DNA of 64,000 nt from NCBI GenBank assembly GCA_963576565.1, contig OY755038.1, forward strand, positions 13,097,756-13,161,755, written 5' to 3'. The DNA comes from Aspidapion aeneum. Lineage: Eukaryota; Arthropoda; Insecta; Coleoptera; Brentidae. The notes beneath the pieces are model-generated. The model searched no databases. It was not told the origin of the DNA and was given only the letters and a program-made list of their open reading frames with translations. The stretch's first letter is position 1; every line of letters starts with the position of its first letter. Made by a program: the position numbers and the translations under genes. Shown here one piece after another: positions 1 through 13,400 of this stretch.

Positions 1-807
1 GTTGTATAAATGATGGTTAAAAATAAGATATACTTCCAAAATTATTCTGTCATAGGGGAGATTCGGACCAAATATCTGCTGTCATCATTCTACGTTGGGT
101 AGAATGAGACAGACAGCAACCCAGTCCGAGATCCACCCCATGAGGTAAAAATGTGTAAAGAAACCGTTAAAACATGTAATCTCATCTCTCTTTTGTCTCC
201 GCAAAGTTGGTCATTGGGTTGTACAAATAACACAAGAAAAATTAGTTCATCTTGTTTATTTTAAAAGGTAAAACTGGAGTATTACCAAAAACATGAAATA
301 AAAAAAAATAATGGAATGTAGTGGAACAAGTCAGGGCCTAAGTAGCAAGACAATCCAAATTTCACAAGAGAAATTGTCTTAAATAAATGAAATGAAGGAA
401 AACTTAGTAAATACACCGCGTTTACAAGAAGTGTTGCAAAATTATATAGGGAAAGATCACTTCTAAATTATATTGTGAAAGTTATATATGAGAAAAAAAT
501 TATAGTTAAGGCTTGCTCCTACCTTGGTCCTTGATTATATTGTTAAAATAAAAAATGTGTTTTATTTTGTAAACCTGGATGTGTTGTACCAGACATCTTC
601 TGCTACTGCTGTTCCGGCTTGCCCCCGCCTCCCCTAATGCCCGCTTAGCACATCACGCTAGGGCAGCACATGGTGGTCAAAATGTTGGTTCTTGCCCGAG
701 CGTAAAACCCTGTGGAAAATGAAATGTTTCAGTTTCCTGGAGAACCCCATGTCGACTCAATAAAATACAGCAGATTTAAACAGATGAACTAAAATAACCC
801 TACGTAC
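1..807. other. No gene recognised
   Basis: The stretch is AT-rich apart from a short GC-richer patch at about 600-720. I tested that patch on the minus strand as a possible next exon after 808-881; an acceptor-like CCACAG exists, but every frame closes within about 20 codons. I see no repeat with clear ends. Confidence 0.4.
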
Positions 808-1131
808 CTTTCCCAGGGTTAGAACTGGCTCGTCCGGCTTCCCACCAGCGTCCAGCACCGCTGCCGATGGAATGGACAGGGCTGTAGACAAAGGAGAAAA
901 ACAATATATAGTTTTTATCCAACACGTGGTTAAAAGAAAAATATAAAAACGCCAAAAATTCCCCACGTCTGTTGTCAAAAAAGTACATTTCACACGAAAA
1001 ATAACTACAATTTGGGAGGCAAATATTATCTTGAAGAGTACTCAAATAAAAAAAAATGAAAAGAAATAAAATCGAACTTACCGCTGCTCTTTCCGTACAA
1101 AATGGCGTAGGCCGACTTAAAATTCCCCTCA
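808..1131 (-). CDS. Tentative host-gene exons, DIP2-like (partial)
   Basis: Two minus-strand exons fit together. The first ends at 1082 before GTAAGT and reads GNFKSAYAILYGKSS. The second, 808-881, follows a CTACAG acceptor, ends at GTACGT, and reads ALSIPSAAVLDAGGKP then DEPVLTLGK. The first leaves one base and the second takes it up in frame, so the splice phases agree. The pattern of a Tyr-Gly-x-Ser-Ser stretch, then VLD-x-x-GKP, then LT-x-GK resembles the edge of the first acyl-adenylating domain of disco-interacting protein 2. I recall this family only generally and have not searched it. The 5' limit of the first exon is uncertain because a stop lies about eight codons above GNFK; an acceptor-like TTTTGAG adjoins GGG at about 1129. 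The surroundings are GC-richer than the flanks. Exons on either side were not found. Confidence 0.38.
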
Positions 1132-4100
1132 AAAGGGTGCGAGCGTCACTCCAGATTACGCCTAGACACGACGGACTCACTTGTACAGTCTCTGGGACTG
1201 AACCTGCAGTTTTTTGCAGTGACACCAACCAAAACAATGGCGATCCCAGAGCCTGCTGCCGACCCAGCCAAAATTCGTTAGCAAAGAGAGACAAAGCACT
1301 TCGTCGAGAATACCAGAATAATGTAGTGGCCGGAAACCGTTTTGTAAATTTGGTGGGGAGTGGGGACGGTAAAACGCAATAGTACCAACCTAATCTTCCC
1401 GGTGAAATTCAAATAAAGGATGCAAACCTATTTATAAAAAACTTTTCCGCCAAAAATAAATCTCTACATTCAGTGGCAAGACTGGAAGAAAAAACCCGGG
1501 GTTTTCAAAGTAACCAATGAGGAGATACAGCAATAGTTCTATACAGGTATATAGGGGGCAGCACCGACCAAGGGGATAGGAAGTACGTAAAACGCACCTT
1601 GAGGTGTTGTCAGATCTATTTCCACGGTTGAAATTTTTATAACAAGGACGTCGAGACACCCTCCATACATTTGACCGAACATTTGCCTACCGGACCCCCA
1701 CCAACATATCAAGTAGAAGAAGACTAACCCGACGGACTAGAAGAAGCTCAGCATTGAAACCATCAACTGTAAAATCAATTACTGGAGATCAGGGCATGCA
1801 GCAAACCCAGGAATATTCGAACACTCAACCAATTCCCATATGAGTAAAGCTATACTAAGTGTAGAATTTAGTTGTATTTTAGCTACAGTTTTAGTCACAA
1901 GTTTCCTTTGCTCTTTATATATGTTTTCTCCAAGATTCATATGGTTTGACGCCATTCTTGTAAAACATTTCTACTGTAATAAAGTTGTTTCTGAACCTGA
2001 ACCCAAAAATACACACTGAACTACTGCTAAGAAGCTCGGCACAAGAGTGTTCAGATGTTAACTCACACGATTTCGTTTATTCTTTTAGTCTTGGTTTTTA
2101 TCCCTCGTTTATCTCCCATTTACAAAAGTGCATAACTCGTATTTATTTTATCCTTTCCCTACCAAATTAATAAAGATATCAAAGTGGCGGAGCCTCGGTT
2201 GTTCCTGGTCGACCCAAATATGTTTTCGTGCTGTCACAACTAGCTATGAGGTTCGGATTGTCCCAATATCCTCGAAAATAAACGTAAGGGAATGAAATGT
2301 TCATCTAAATGTTTCCTTCCTGTTACTGAATCCATTTGTGATGCGGCAACGCCGCCATTCCCCAGCATAACAGCTGTTTAACTTTCATGACGACAAGAGA
2401 ATCACAAAATTCCACAGATAAAAACAAAACAATCAAAATTTTTATGTGATTTTCCCGAAGCCTGTGATCTTAAATTCCAATTACGATGTCCAGATAATGC
2501 GATGTGCGTAGTGTCCACAGTAATTCGATGGAATGCCTCCTTTTAAGGTAACTTCCTAGACACTATATAACCTCCAAACCTAGCTCTATAAAATACCCTT
2601 ACTTTGTGTACAGAAAGACGAATCAAAGAGCCTTGATTATTTACCTAAATAAACAAATATGTAACGTTGTCTTAAACGTAAAAATGACACGTTACAGGGT
2701 TTTTATCAACGGTAGGTTGGACCTAAGTAATCCATTATCCCCTCTTTGAAGAGCTTGGAGGAACCAAGTCAGTGGTGTTGCTGATAATCCTAAAGTTTAC
2801 TTTACATTCTAGCTAATGAGCTAAACAAGAAAACCTAAGCGAAAACAGAGATAAAATGACATTTTATAGACAACTTTTTTACTATCTCACAATTTTTCCA
2901 TAGCCAATCACTTTGATTTGACAGCAGTTTGCTTTTAATTATAGTTGCCTCAGACCAAAGATTTTGTTTTTGTTTATTTTTTTTTTCTCTTTTTTGGTTG
3001 TTTTTGTTCTTTTTTTTATCTTTTTAATTGTTTTTGTTCTTTTTAGTTATTGTAATATTATAAATATGGTATAACATAATTGTTTGATAAATAAAAGGTT
3101 TTAAAATTTCATCTTTAATTTTACTTTATTTTGTTTTTGTGTTCAAAAACTGTCACAGTATTTATTAAGAAAAGTTTATATTTTTAAAATATTATAAATA
3201 ATTTAATACCGACAATTTTACTATAGTTAGGTATAACAAAGCTAGGGACTCTATTCTGAATTTAGTAAATTAGGATAATTAGATTTAGCATGCTTTGTCA
3301 AATGTAAATCTCTGTTTACTTGATAATAAAGTACTTTTTGATTTGATTTGAAGGTAAAACCCTCTCTCTACTTGATGTATCCCTACGCTTAACCATTACA
3401 ACTCCCACTCTTCACTTTTCAGTAGTTTTTCACGCATTAACCAGCTGTTGTGTGGTAGGCCACCTAGACGTTTAGCATTGTGGAGGGAGCTGAAACCACT
3501 TTCTTATCACTGCAAAACCATGTTTTGCACTTTTTGTTTTTCCAAGCTGGTTTCGTACAGTGTTACAGTCAAGATCAGTACATTCCTGACAATATACACC
3601 TAACATTTTTTCCAAGGTGCGTAGTTTTTGAGAAAATTTTATAAAACCTATAAACATGTTCTTTCTAAATAATCCATCTTGCAAACGTCACTGAAAAGCT
3701 ACTTCTATCTCCTAGTCTTATAGACCAATACTGCTGTGCAAAGCAAAAACCTAGTAACTCGACTTATTCGAAAATGAGATTTTTATATCATTGAAATCGC
3801 CGTAAAAAACGGCCAGTTTTTCTGGAATGTGGTGAAAAACAAGGAAGTTATGTAGTTAGTATGTAGTTAAGTAAACTATAGTTAGTATGTAGTTAAATAA
3901 ACTTCAAACTCTATTTCCCAAAACACTAGTTTTTGACTTACTAGGTTTCTGCTTTGCACGGCAGAATACGTCGTCGGAAAGGAAATTTTGTTCTTTACGA
4001 AAAAGTATTTGTTGCAGTTGTTGCTAAAAAGGTTAGTTAAGGAAAAACTTTAATAAAAGCTAAAAAATCCAGGTTTTGAGGGATTAGGGGGGTTATCTCA

Positions 4101-4161
4101 GTCACTGCAGAAATTTCCGAGGGGGGGTCTAACCGAGATATTAAGATTCAGGAGGGTCAAC
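1132..4161. other. Mostly unrecognised repetitive AT-rich DNA
   Basis: No convincing gene is seen. T-rich tracts lie at 2970-3060. The stretch 3240-3350 ends in repeated TTGATTTGATTTG after an AATAAAG, which looks like the 3' tail of a decayed LINE. Remaining exons of the LRRC49-like gene should lie somewhere below 4442, but I could not identify one. Confidence 0.35.
3731..3964. mobile_element. 234-bp MITE with 28-bp inverted ends
   Basis: The first and last 28 bases are inverted copies with three mismatches, beginning CTGCTGTGCAAAGC and ending GCTTTGCACGGCAG. Both sides carry AATA, a plausible 4-bp target duplication. The interior has short direct repeats of TAGTATGTAGTTAA and no coding capacity. 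The superfamily is not determined. Confidence 0.6.
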
Positions 4162-4420
4162 GCAGTTATACTTTTGTGACTTTGACATGAAATAAAGATA
4201 TTTCCTAACCAGAAATATATTAAAAAGTAAACTTCATGTTGGTATAAAAGTAAAGGTAAAACTGTCATTGTCTCTGGATAAATAGATGCTTTCTGTTTGA
4301 CAAAAAAAAGCGCAGATAAAAACAAATCAAAGACATGCTATTTTTCAGAGTGTTTTTTGTTGCTGTCAGTATGCATATGATAAATAAAGAGGTTGGAAAT
4401 GTCACAAAAGTGTAACTGGC
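4162..4420. mobile_element. MITE, GCAGTTACACTTTT-type ends, copy 1
   Basis: The ends are inverted copies reading about GCAGTTATACTTTTGTGAC and, on the other strand, GCCAGTTACACTTTTGTGAC. The same ends and subterminal sequence recur at 38414-39534, where a second element sits inside. It lies just outside LRRC49 exon 5. There is no coding capacity. Confidence 0.55.
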
Positions 4421-4441
4421 AATGGCAAGACTATAGCTTAC

Positions 4442-7400
4442 CTCTGAATATCATTATTGCTGACAAACAACTTCGTCAAATTAGGAGTATCGCTGAATCC
4501 AAGCAGCTTTTTCAGTCTGTTTCTTCTCAAATTTAGCTCTTGTAAAGCGCCTAAGCCATGTAAGTCTTTGGTGCCCACCGTGCGTATTTGGTTTCCAGCC
4601 AGATTTAACACTTTGAGGTCTGTCAAATTTGACAAACCGGCAACGCTGCCTATCAGATTTCCGTGCAGGTCCAGAACTTCGAGTTTTCGTAGGGTTTCTA
4701 GGCCTTCAATTTTTCTTATTCTATAAAATTATGATATAATAGTTATAGATTGTTATAAACTAAACCAGATTTTTAAATATCCCCTCATTTTTTAGGTTCC
4801 TTTACTCCAACTTGAAGAGGGCGTTTCGTTTCACCTACATATGATTTAACACACTCACTCATTCCTTACTATTTGAGAGAATTTTGGGGTTTTTTAGTTT
4901 AGTTACAAAACTCCTTATTCTATTTCTTGGTGAAAATACTGTTTTAATATTATAGACTATTCGTCTTATGTTTTCTGAAATCCCTTGAACCCATCGAATT
5001 ATTATTTTAAGACTTTGCTACCTTTGGTTTCTTTTTAATTTTAGAAATCGTTGAGTTTATTAATATCTCTTTTGTAAGTCCTTTTTAATGTTGTAGATTT
5101 CTGTGGTCAACTTTTCATTATATATTACTACAAATATTAACGGCTCTTAAATACAAACTTCTTCTTTTGTACCACTAGAATGATTAACTGAAAATTTAGT
5201 AGCTTTCCTATATACAGTGGTTTGAATGTTTCTGTCTAGTCGTTTGACAAGAACATCCAAAAAAGGTAAGGCCAAATCCTTTCCAATTTTCATTGTGCGT
5301 TAGAAATTGAACAAGCACAATAGAAATTGCAAAAGATCTGGCCTTACCTTTACCGAAATTTTATTTCTACTAAATCATTGTCTACGAGATTCTGTGAAGC
5401 TGCCTCAGGGTTTCGTGAAAAATCGAGCTAATATTTTCCTACTTTCCCTTGTTTTGAGCGTAAGCGTTTTGGTGTACATAGCTTTGATTACAACCATTTT
5501 ATTGATGTAAATTAAACACTTTCAAAGCAAGTAATTATATATTGAGAAAATAAAATATCGCTACATACTCCAAAGTATTGCATGTCGTCATATTTATCCA
5601 ATTCAAAAAAAGATTAAATTCGTAACAATAAAATAACCCTTTTCATTAACACCTTTTTATCCAGAGTCTATCAGTTAATATATTAGCAAAACGATTCAGA
5701 GTCAATTTTCATAGTCCACGAATTTTGGCAACAACTGATAGATACTAGAATACATTATTGTTCAACATTGTTCAAAATAAATGTCTCACCATAATTACAG
5801 CTAGGAGCCACCACTTCAATATTAACATTATAATTTTTACTTGCACTAAAACTTTGTCATACCTTTTTGCACTTTTCCGTTCTTTAGTCACTAGTACGTT
5901 TACATAACCATAGTTTTATTTACTTTTAATAATATTTTTCTGTTAATTAACTTGCTTGAGTTTAAGTGAAGTCAAATAAAGGTAAGAATGATTTATCTAC
6001 AAAGGATCACGGGTATACCGGAAAAGTAGCGATCTAATTCTTGTGTCGGCCTTATTTTGGCAAAGAAGTGGTTTTTGTTTATTTTTCGCGTTGATTTTTG
6101 GGACAGGAAATATAGTCTTTGGCGGTCGATTTTTAAAAAGAAATCGATCACAAAATCTTTTTGTTGTGCTACTTTTACGTGGTAACCAACCTTGATTTCG
6201 TCGGCCCGATAGCAAGAAAAGGGCGCGTGTATCCTGTTGACGCACTTTAGTTTGGGGTAAAAATGGAACAGAGATTTGGCGGATGTTACGTAAGAACCGA
6301 GGTATCAAAAAAGCAAAGTGATTATGATTATCAATTAGTTTCAGTTTATAAATGGTAAAACCAGTTGATCGAAGTCTACATATAGTCTTGTCATGGGCGT
6401 AGTCAGGGTCTCGCTCAGGGTGGGGCTAAAAAAAAAATGAACAATCAAATATTTATTTCCCCTTTAATTAACATATTACTAAATGAGCTAAAGCCAGGAT
6501 GGGGCAGGTGACTAGCCAGGGTGGGGCAAGTGACTACGCCCATGAGTTTTGTGATGGGTTGAATACAAGTTACTACAAAAATAATCGAATTTTCTTACAG
6601 GTCAACCTCCAACTGGATAAAATTAATATTCAGTGTGCTTATTTAGCTTTTGAAATTTAAACTAGTACTGAAATTATTTACCTATTTTTTCCCATTAGCA
6701 GCACTCTGAGGTTCTCTAACAATTCCAATGCTTTGATTTGCTGTAACTGGTTATCGTACATGTCTAAAAACACTAAGGTGGGGAACTTTTGTTTGCTCAA
6801 CGCTTCTAAGTCACTGACCAAATTGTGTTGCAGTGATAATAACCTAAAAATTTTTCAATTTCTTAAATTAATATAAGATAGTTTTTGGTCAAGCCAGAAA
6901 CGGCCGACGACTAACGTACTGTTGACACTGTTGACATTTGAACGTCACATGTCGTTAGCGGCTTCCGTGGAACGCCGCAAACTCACGGACAGTTAACATA
7001 GGATTTTTGACATACGTAGAACGTGCGCAATTGTGTTTTAGCGAGCTTCAATTAAATTCTGCGCCATTTGGTGGCGCAGGCTGCACAGGTCACAACAGTG
7101 TTGAGCGCACGGTCCCTATATACTGTGTGTTGAGCGGCACCAGGGACAGATGGAAGAACATTAAGCAATCTCTGGCGGAACCCATTTCTTTCACATAGGG
7201 GATAATGGGGTAATAAGTAATAGGAAATATTTTTTTGCTATTCATGCAGTTTGTCTTTTGTCATTTGAGATATCTGAAAAAACCTTTCAAATTTTCTACT
7301 ACAATATTAATACATTTTTAGCACTTTTCTATTTCACAAGCAAACCATTTCAAATAATATTTTTTTTTGTCTGAAGGAAACACTTTATTTTCAGTTTTAA

Positions 7401-10400
7401 TACTTAAGTTTGCTGTCAATTGTAATACTTTCTATGTATTGTTTTAAATTTTGCCTGTCATAAGCAAGTAGTTCAGAATGGAAATGTTTCTTATTACCCT
7501 TTCGTTTTAATTATCGTGGGATAATGACAAACATCGCAATGGGGCAATAAAAAATATATCATTTTTTATTGTATATTATTGTAAGTGACCTATGTTAAGC
7601 TTTAGAAATGGCAAGTTCCAAAAATATTAAATGGCATCTAACTCAAATAGTCCACAGCACACCGGTCTATTTTTTAAGTAATTACTAACAGGCTAAATTT
7701 TCGTACATATATTATTTGAAAGTGATTCCTAGCAGAGTGTGCAGGCGTAGACATGCTTCGTGCATCGGACTGACTAAACCAAGCATATGATTTGTAAAAC
7801 AATATTACCATTAACTTTTACAGATAAAAAAAATTGGATACTAATTCTTCAATAGAACGAGCCAACGAATACATTTCACTTTATATTGCGTTTATAGACT
7901 TTGAAAAAGCTTTCGATAGCATTGGGCACTGGGCAGTAAAAACATCTTTAATTAATAGCCGAATAAACAGATTTAATAGTCAATATAGCGAAGCAACATC
8001 AATCAAAATCCACGAAGAAACCAAGCCAATCCGCATATGAAGGGGTGTCAGACAGGGTGACACAATTTCCCCTAAACTATTTAACCAGGCCCTACAAAGT
8101 ATTTTCAAAAAATTAGATTGGGAAGAAATAGGCATCAAAGTAAACGGACAATACTTGAACCATCTAATATCAAGCCTTAATAACAGATAAGAAAGAAGAA
8201 CTGATAAAAATGCTGCAATAACGGGATACTGCAGCTAAAAATATAGGTCTGAGTATGAACTACACTAAAACTAAAATCATAAATTTCGAGAATGTAAGAA
8301 ATGGGGGATCAACTATAGAAGTTTTTAAAAAATATTGTAATATATTAAAACAAGTAATAAAAAAAGCAAAAAAACTAAGCAACAAAAAATTCATAGAAAA
8401 TGCTGAAAACAAACAACAGGCAACCTGGAACATTATTAAAAAAAATAACATCTTCACAACCTAACAAAAAAGATTCCAATACTTAATCATTTTAAATCTA
8501 AAAATGAGACAGAATTTCTTGATGAAGTAAACAGCTTCTTTCTGAATGTCTGCCCAGACATGGTGCTAGGTGGGGATGACCAAAATAAAAGAAGCCAGGA
8601 GTGTGCGGACAGTTTAGTCCTTGAGCCAGCGACAATTCAAGAGATCGAAAAAACTATTAAAGACCTTAAAAACAAGAAATCTGTAGGTTATGATAAAGTT
8701 CCCATAAGTGTAATTAAAGCAGCGGCAAAATCATTTGCAGAACCGTTGACATATTTAGTAAACCTATCCTTGCGGAGTGGTGTGTTCCCCCAAAACCTCA
8801 AAACTGCTTTTCTCAAGCCGATCCACAAGAAAGGGCCATTAAATAACCTAAAAAATTATAGACCGATCTCCTTGCTGTCTGGTTTTAGTAAAATTTTTGA
8901 AAGAGTGATTTACATAAGACTTTTAAACTTTCTTGAAAAAAATTCCCTATTAAGCACAAAACAAAATGGATTCCGAAAAGGTAAATCTACAATACGTGCA
9001 GTTTACATGGCACTGGATCGAATCCTTGAGTCCCGCAATAAAAACAAAGCAACTATGGCAGTCTGCCTTGACCTTTCGAAAGCTTTCGACAGTGTGGACC
9101 ATGGTCTACTCTGTCGGAAGCTTGAGAAAATTGGAGTACGCAACACATCACAAATGCTTTTTCAATCATACTTATGTAATAGAGAACAAAGTGTTGTTGT
9201 AGAAAACAATTCAGGTGAGGTTAAAAAATCTAAGTTTGCTGTCATAAAAAAAGGTGTGCCTCAGGGTTCGATCTTGGGTCCACTGCTTTACTTAATATAT
9301 ACAAATGATGTTGCAGATATACTAAGAAACGAAATCGTGTTATTCGCTGATGATACTTCAGTGATCCGCTCAGAGAACACAAAAGAGGAATGCATCTCAA
9401 ATGTTAAAGAATCACTATCAACTTTGAAGGATTGGTTTACAGATAACAATCTACAGCTTAACGTAGCAAAGACTCAAATCATAAATTTCAACTTAAGGCC
9501 AGAAAAGGTAGAAATCGAGTATGACGGAAATACCATTGTATCAAGGGATAATGTTGTATTTCTTGGGATGATCGTTGACGAGAGGCTGGATTGGCGGGCA
9601 CATATTAATCAGCTCGCAAGCAGCATGAGCAAATACTGTTATGCACTAAGAGTCCTTAGGGACACAGCTGGCAGCTCAGCAGCCCTAACAGCATGTCATG
9701 CATACATTCAGTCACGGGTTAGATATGGGGTGATCTTCTGGGGTGCTGTCTTGGAAGCAAGAAGGATTCTTCTTATTCAAAAAAGGTGCTTAAGAACAAT
9801 TTTTCAGAAAAAACCCACTGACAGTTGTAGAAAAATCTTTATAGAAAATAATGTACCGACAGTCTTCAATATATATGTCTTTGAGAGCATTAAATTCATA
9901 GCCGAAAACCCTGATCTTTGAAAGGCTAAAATCAGATCATTATCATAATACCAGGTACAAAGAAAACTTAAAAACAGAAACTGCCCACTACACGTATGTA
10001 TTGAGGAATGTCAAACATAACATTCTGAAAATATGGAATACTCTCCCACCTTCAGTTCGTAGACAGGGCCCAGAGATCCTCAAAAAGAAAATTAAAACAT
10101 TTCTGAAATCTAAAGCTTACTACAGTCTGGAAGAATTTTTGACAGATCAAGAATTAAGTGACTTACAAACTTAAAGATTTTTCTTTCATTTTTACTAATA
10201 TTAAATAAAATAACAATTTCTCCCTTTTATATTTTATTGTCTTTTATTGTTATCAACAAAAATATAAAACAAAGGGGTACACTGGCTTCTTCTGCGTTGC
10301 GTCTGGAGGAATGTGGAGAACCCGTGGGCGGCCTGTGAAGGCAGAGAAGAAGGAACATTAGTACTTCCAAATAGTCAACTGGGTTTGTTTGAGTGTGTGT

Positions 10401-13400
10401 ATGTGTGTCGCTGTTGTGTTCACTTTTTTGTTCCTATGTATGTATGTATTTTTGCTTTAATGTATTTTATTAATTTTTAATTAAGAAAAGGAAAATAAAA
10501 CTAAACCTCCCTATGAGCTAACTTTTATTTTGGAACAAATTTATTATTTATTTTAAAATTTCTTGTAGTTTAAGTTTTTGACGGGATCAACACCCTATGG
10601 GTAAAAAATGTTTCTTAGGCCTTACAATGTAAATTATTAAGAGAACATGATCGAATAAAGAATAAACTAAACTAAACTAAACTGTGACGCTGCATACAGG
10701 TATCACAAAAACCGAGCGTATATCTAAATCCTAAGATCTAGATTCCTGCAGGCAGACACATTTAAATTTATTTGGAGGTAGACGTTCTAGTTGCATATAG
10801 CTAGAGTTACTATTAGTTGGATGTATAGATGTTAAAATAATTGACTGCAATTTCTAAGATACATGTTATTTATTGGATTGAATAAAATAATTAAACTTCA
10901 ACAATAGACATTGCCAATTTCTGCTAATATTTTCAAAACGAATTATTAAAATAAAAGTTGATAATTCGTTTTAAAATGTTCCTATCTAATCATGTAAACA
11001 AATGTCTCTAGAGTCTATCGAATTAGTCATGACACTTTTTCACGATTTTAAAATGATCAAATAAAATACTGTCAAACCATAATAATCAAAGTTCACCAAT
11101 TAAAATGGTCAAAACTATTATTAAATCATAATAATCAAAGTCCACCAATTAAAATGGTCAAAACTACCAATAAACCATAATAATTAAAGTCCACCAACTA
11201 AAATGGTCAAAACTATTATTAATTCTCATTGACTTGTTTAAATGTCTTCCAAACGATAGAGTCTAGGTAAAATACATTGGTAAATTAAAGGACCTCACCA
11301 AATAAACCAGGAGCCACCAAAAATCTTTACAAAAATAATTTGGCCTCCAATACCTGTAAGCACTTTAATTTATTTTTGACTTTTTTTCACTTTTATTTAA
11401 CTTTTTAAGATTTTTCACTTTTTGGCTGCAACTTTAACACTGGAACTTTTATAATGCCCGGATATAATTCAAGAAATCGAATTTATAGGCGATCCCCTCT
11501 TTTTTATCCCACAAATTTTTATGACGAAACAGGTCAATGTGTTTTGATCGAGCCAGTGTTTCTGAATATAGCCCTAATTAATGAATACAATAGAGTCGTG
11601 TATTCATTGCTCCCTAATATAAACAATTTCCTAAGGCGTGGACAAAACAGGTAAAACTGGGATTTTTGTCAACCTCTTTTGTGGCTCATTTAATTAATTT
11701 CATTTGTAATTTTGCGATTGATCTGATCAACAGTGCTCTCCAGTGAAAATAAGTGTTAGGGTTTTGACTTCAGCTTGTTTTATGTGAGTCTTAATCATTT
11801 TTTTATGTTAACTCTTTTTTTTAAAATTTGGTTTAAATATTACTTTGGCATCGCCTGGTCTCTGAATATTTTTTAATTTATTATTTTAATTTTAATATTT
11901 AAAATTTTTGGTTCTTATTATTTTATTTTAAAAATAATATTTTTTATTGTTGTGATTTTTTTACTTTCTTGCTTCGATAATACTTGTATATTTTCTGCCA
12001 GTTTTAGAATATGTTTTTAATATTTTCAATTTAGGTTTTAATGAATATTTTTCTTTTTCTTAAAAAAAAATTAATTATTATATATTTTTTTTTTTTATTT
12101 TAATTTTTTTTTTAATTTGAAAATTAATGAATATTATTTTTTTTTTTTCTAAAAAAAAATAATATCTCATTTATTTTATTTTTTTTTACTTATTTATTTT
12201 TCATCGTGTTATATTATTATCAACTAAACGGAAATCTTGAAACTTCTCATATTTTTTGACAAAATATTTTTATATTTTATTAAATAAACCCCGACCTTTA
12301 CATTCCTCCCTTCTTTTAACTCAAATGATAGCTCTTTAATAGCTATCATTTGGTATAGCTTCGGCATAAATATAAAATGTCGCGCATACATAAATTTTCT
12401 GACCTCATCAACAAAAAAAAATGTTCCCAACATTGATCCAGTTATGAGAAGTTTTTTTTTAAATTAAATTATTTTTAAGGTCGAAATGTTTCATTTAAGA
12501 GTGATATTAATTACTATCTTAAGATGTGTTTACTGCTAATATATTTTGTGTTTATAAAATTTGTGCTAAATTTTTAAGTTAGATATAAGTTTGACTAAGT
12601 TCTCAATTATTTATTTTTGTTAGACTGTGTTCTCCCGTAGTTTGTTAATTAATACATGTTTATTTAAAACAAACAAAAAAAAATTATTTACTGACTATTG
12701 TCTTTACTCGTAGCGGTATAGTTAACATAATGCCCATATAACTTTTAAATTTCGATAATTTTGTTCTTAGTTATACATATGAATATGAATATTTTATTTT
12801 CTTAGAGTTCTTTTAACTTTCAGTTGTAAATATTTATAATAATAAAAATAATATTTTTGTGACTGATATTTATAAACAATAAATAATTATTAACTAAGAG
12901 CAAATGGATTTTGTTTTATCAAGATAAATCAAAAGTTATATATATTTTTTTTAAAAATATTTTTGTTCAAAATATTTTATAGTCCTTTTTCTTAAAAGGA
13001 TTATAAAATGTTAAGTAGACTGAAACAATAAAATGTGGGTTTTTATTTGTTTACCTAAGCCATAAAGGATTTTAACCATTTTTAATTGAAATTCCTTCTT
13101 GGCGTAAGCTATTAATCACTCGAGACATCTGTTCTATTGACAGATTTATTTATGATCTATAAATGACCAAAACGAAAATTCTGATTTAAATATGCCATTT
13201 TCAATATTTATACATTTTTTTTTTAACATTTTATTTTTGACAGCCTAGTTTATAAAAAAAAATTAATTAAAAATTTTGATATTGCGGTATACTTGATCAA
13301 GAACTTTCTTATTTTAAGTGCTTTGAGGTAATGGTGCCCAACTACAAATGAGGTAAGTAATAAAATTTTAATTGAGTATATATTATATAGAAAATTTTCC

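Noticed and set aside
3472..3684. 70-codon minus-strand frame considered as a downstream LRRC49 exon
   Set aside because: No leucine-rich repeats or coiled coil as expected, and no acceptor in the required phase.
4442..4720. Plus-strand 89-codon frame over LRRC49 exon 5
   Set aside because: Shadow of the leucine-rich-repeat exon on the minus strand.
5997..6308. 103-codon minus-strand frame
   Set aside because: Intronic, no family resemblance, no flanking splice sites consistent with LRRC49 phases.
7007..7198. 63-codon plus-strand frame in a GC-richer patch
   Set aside because: No domain; the patch looks repeat-derived and lies in an intron.
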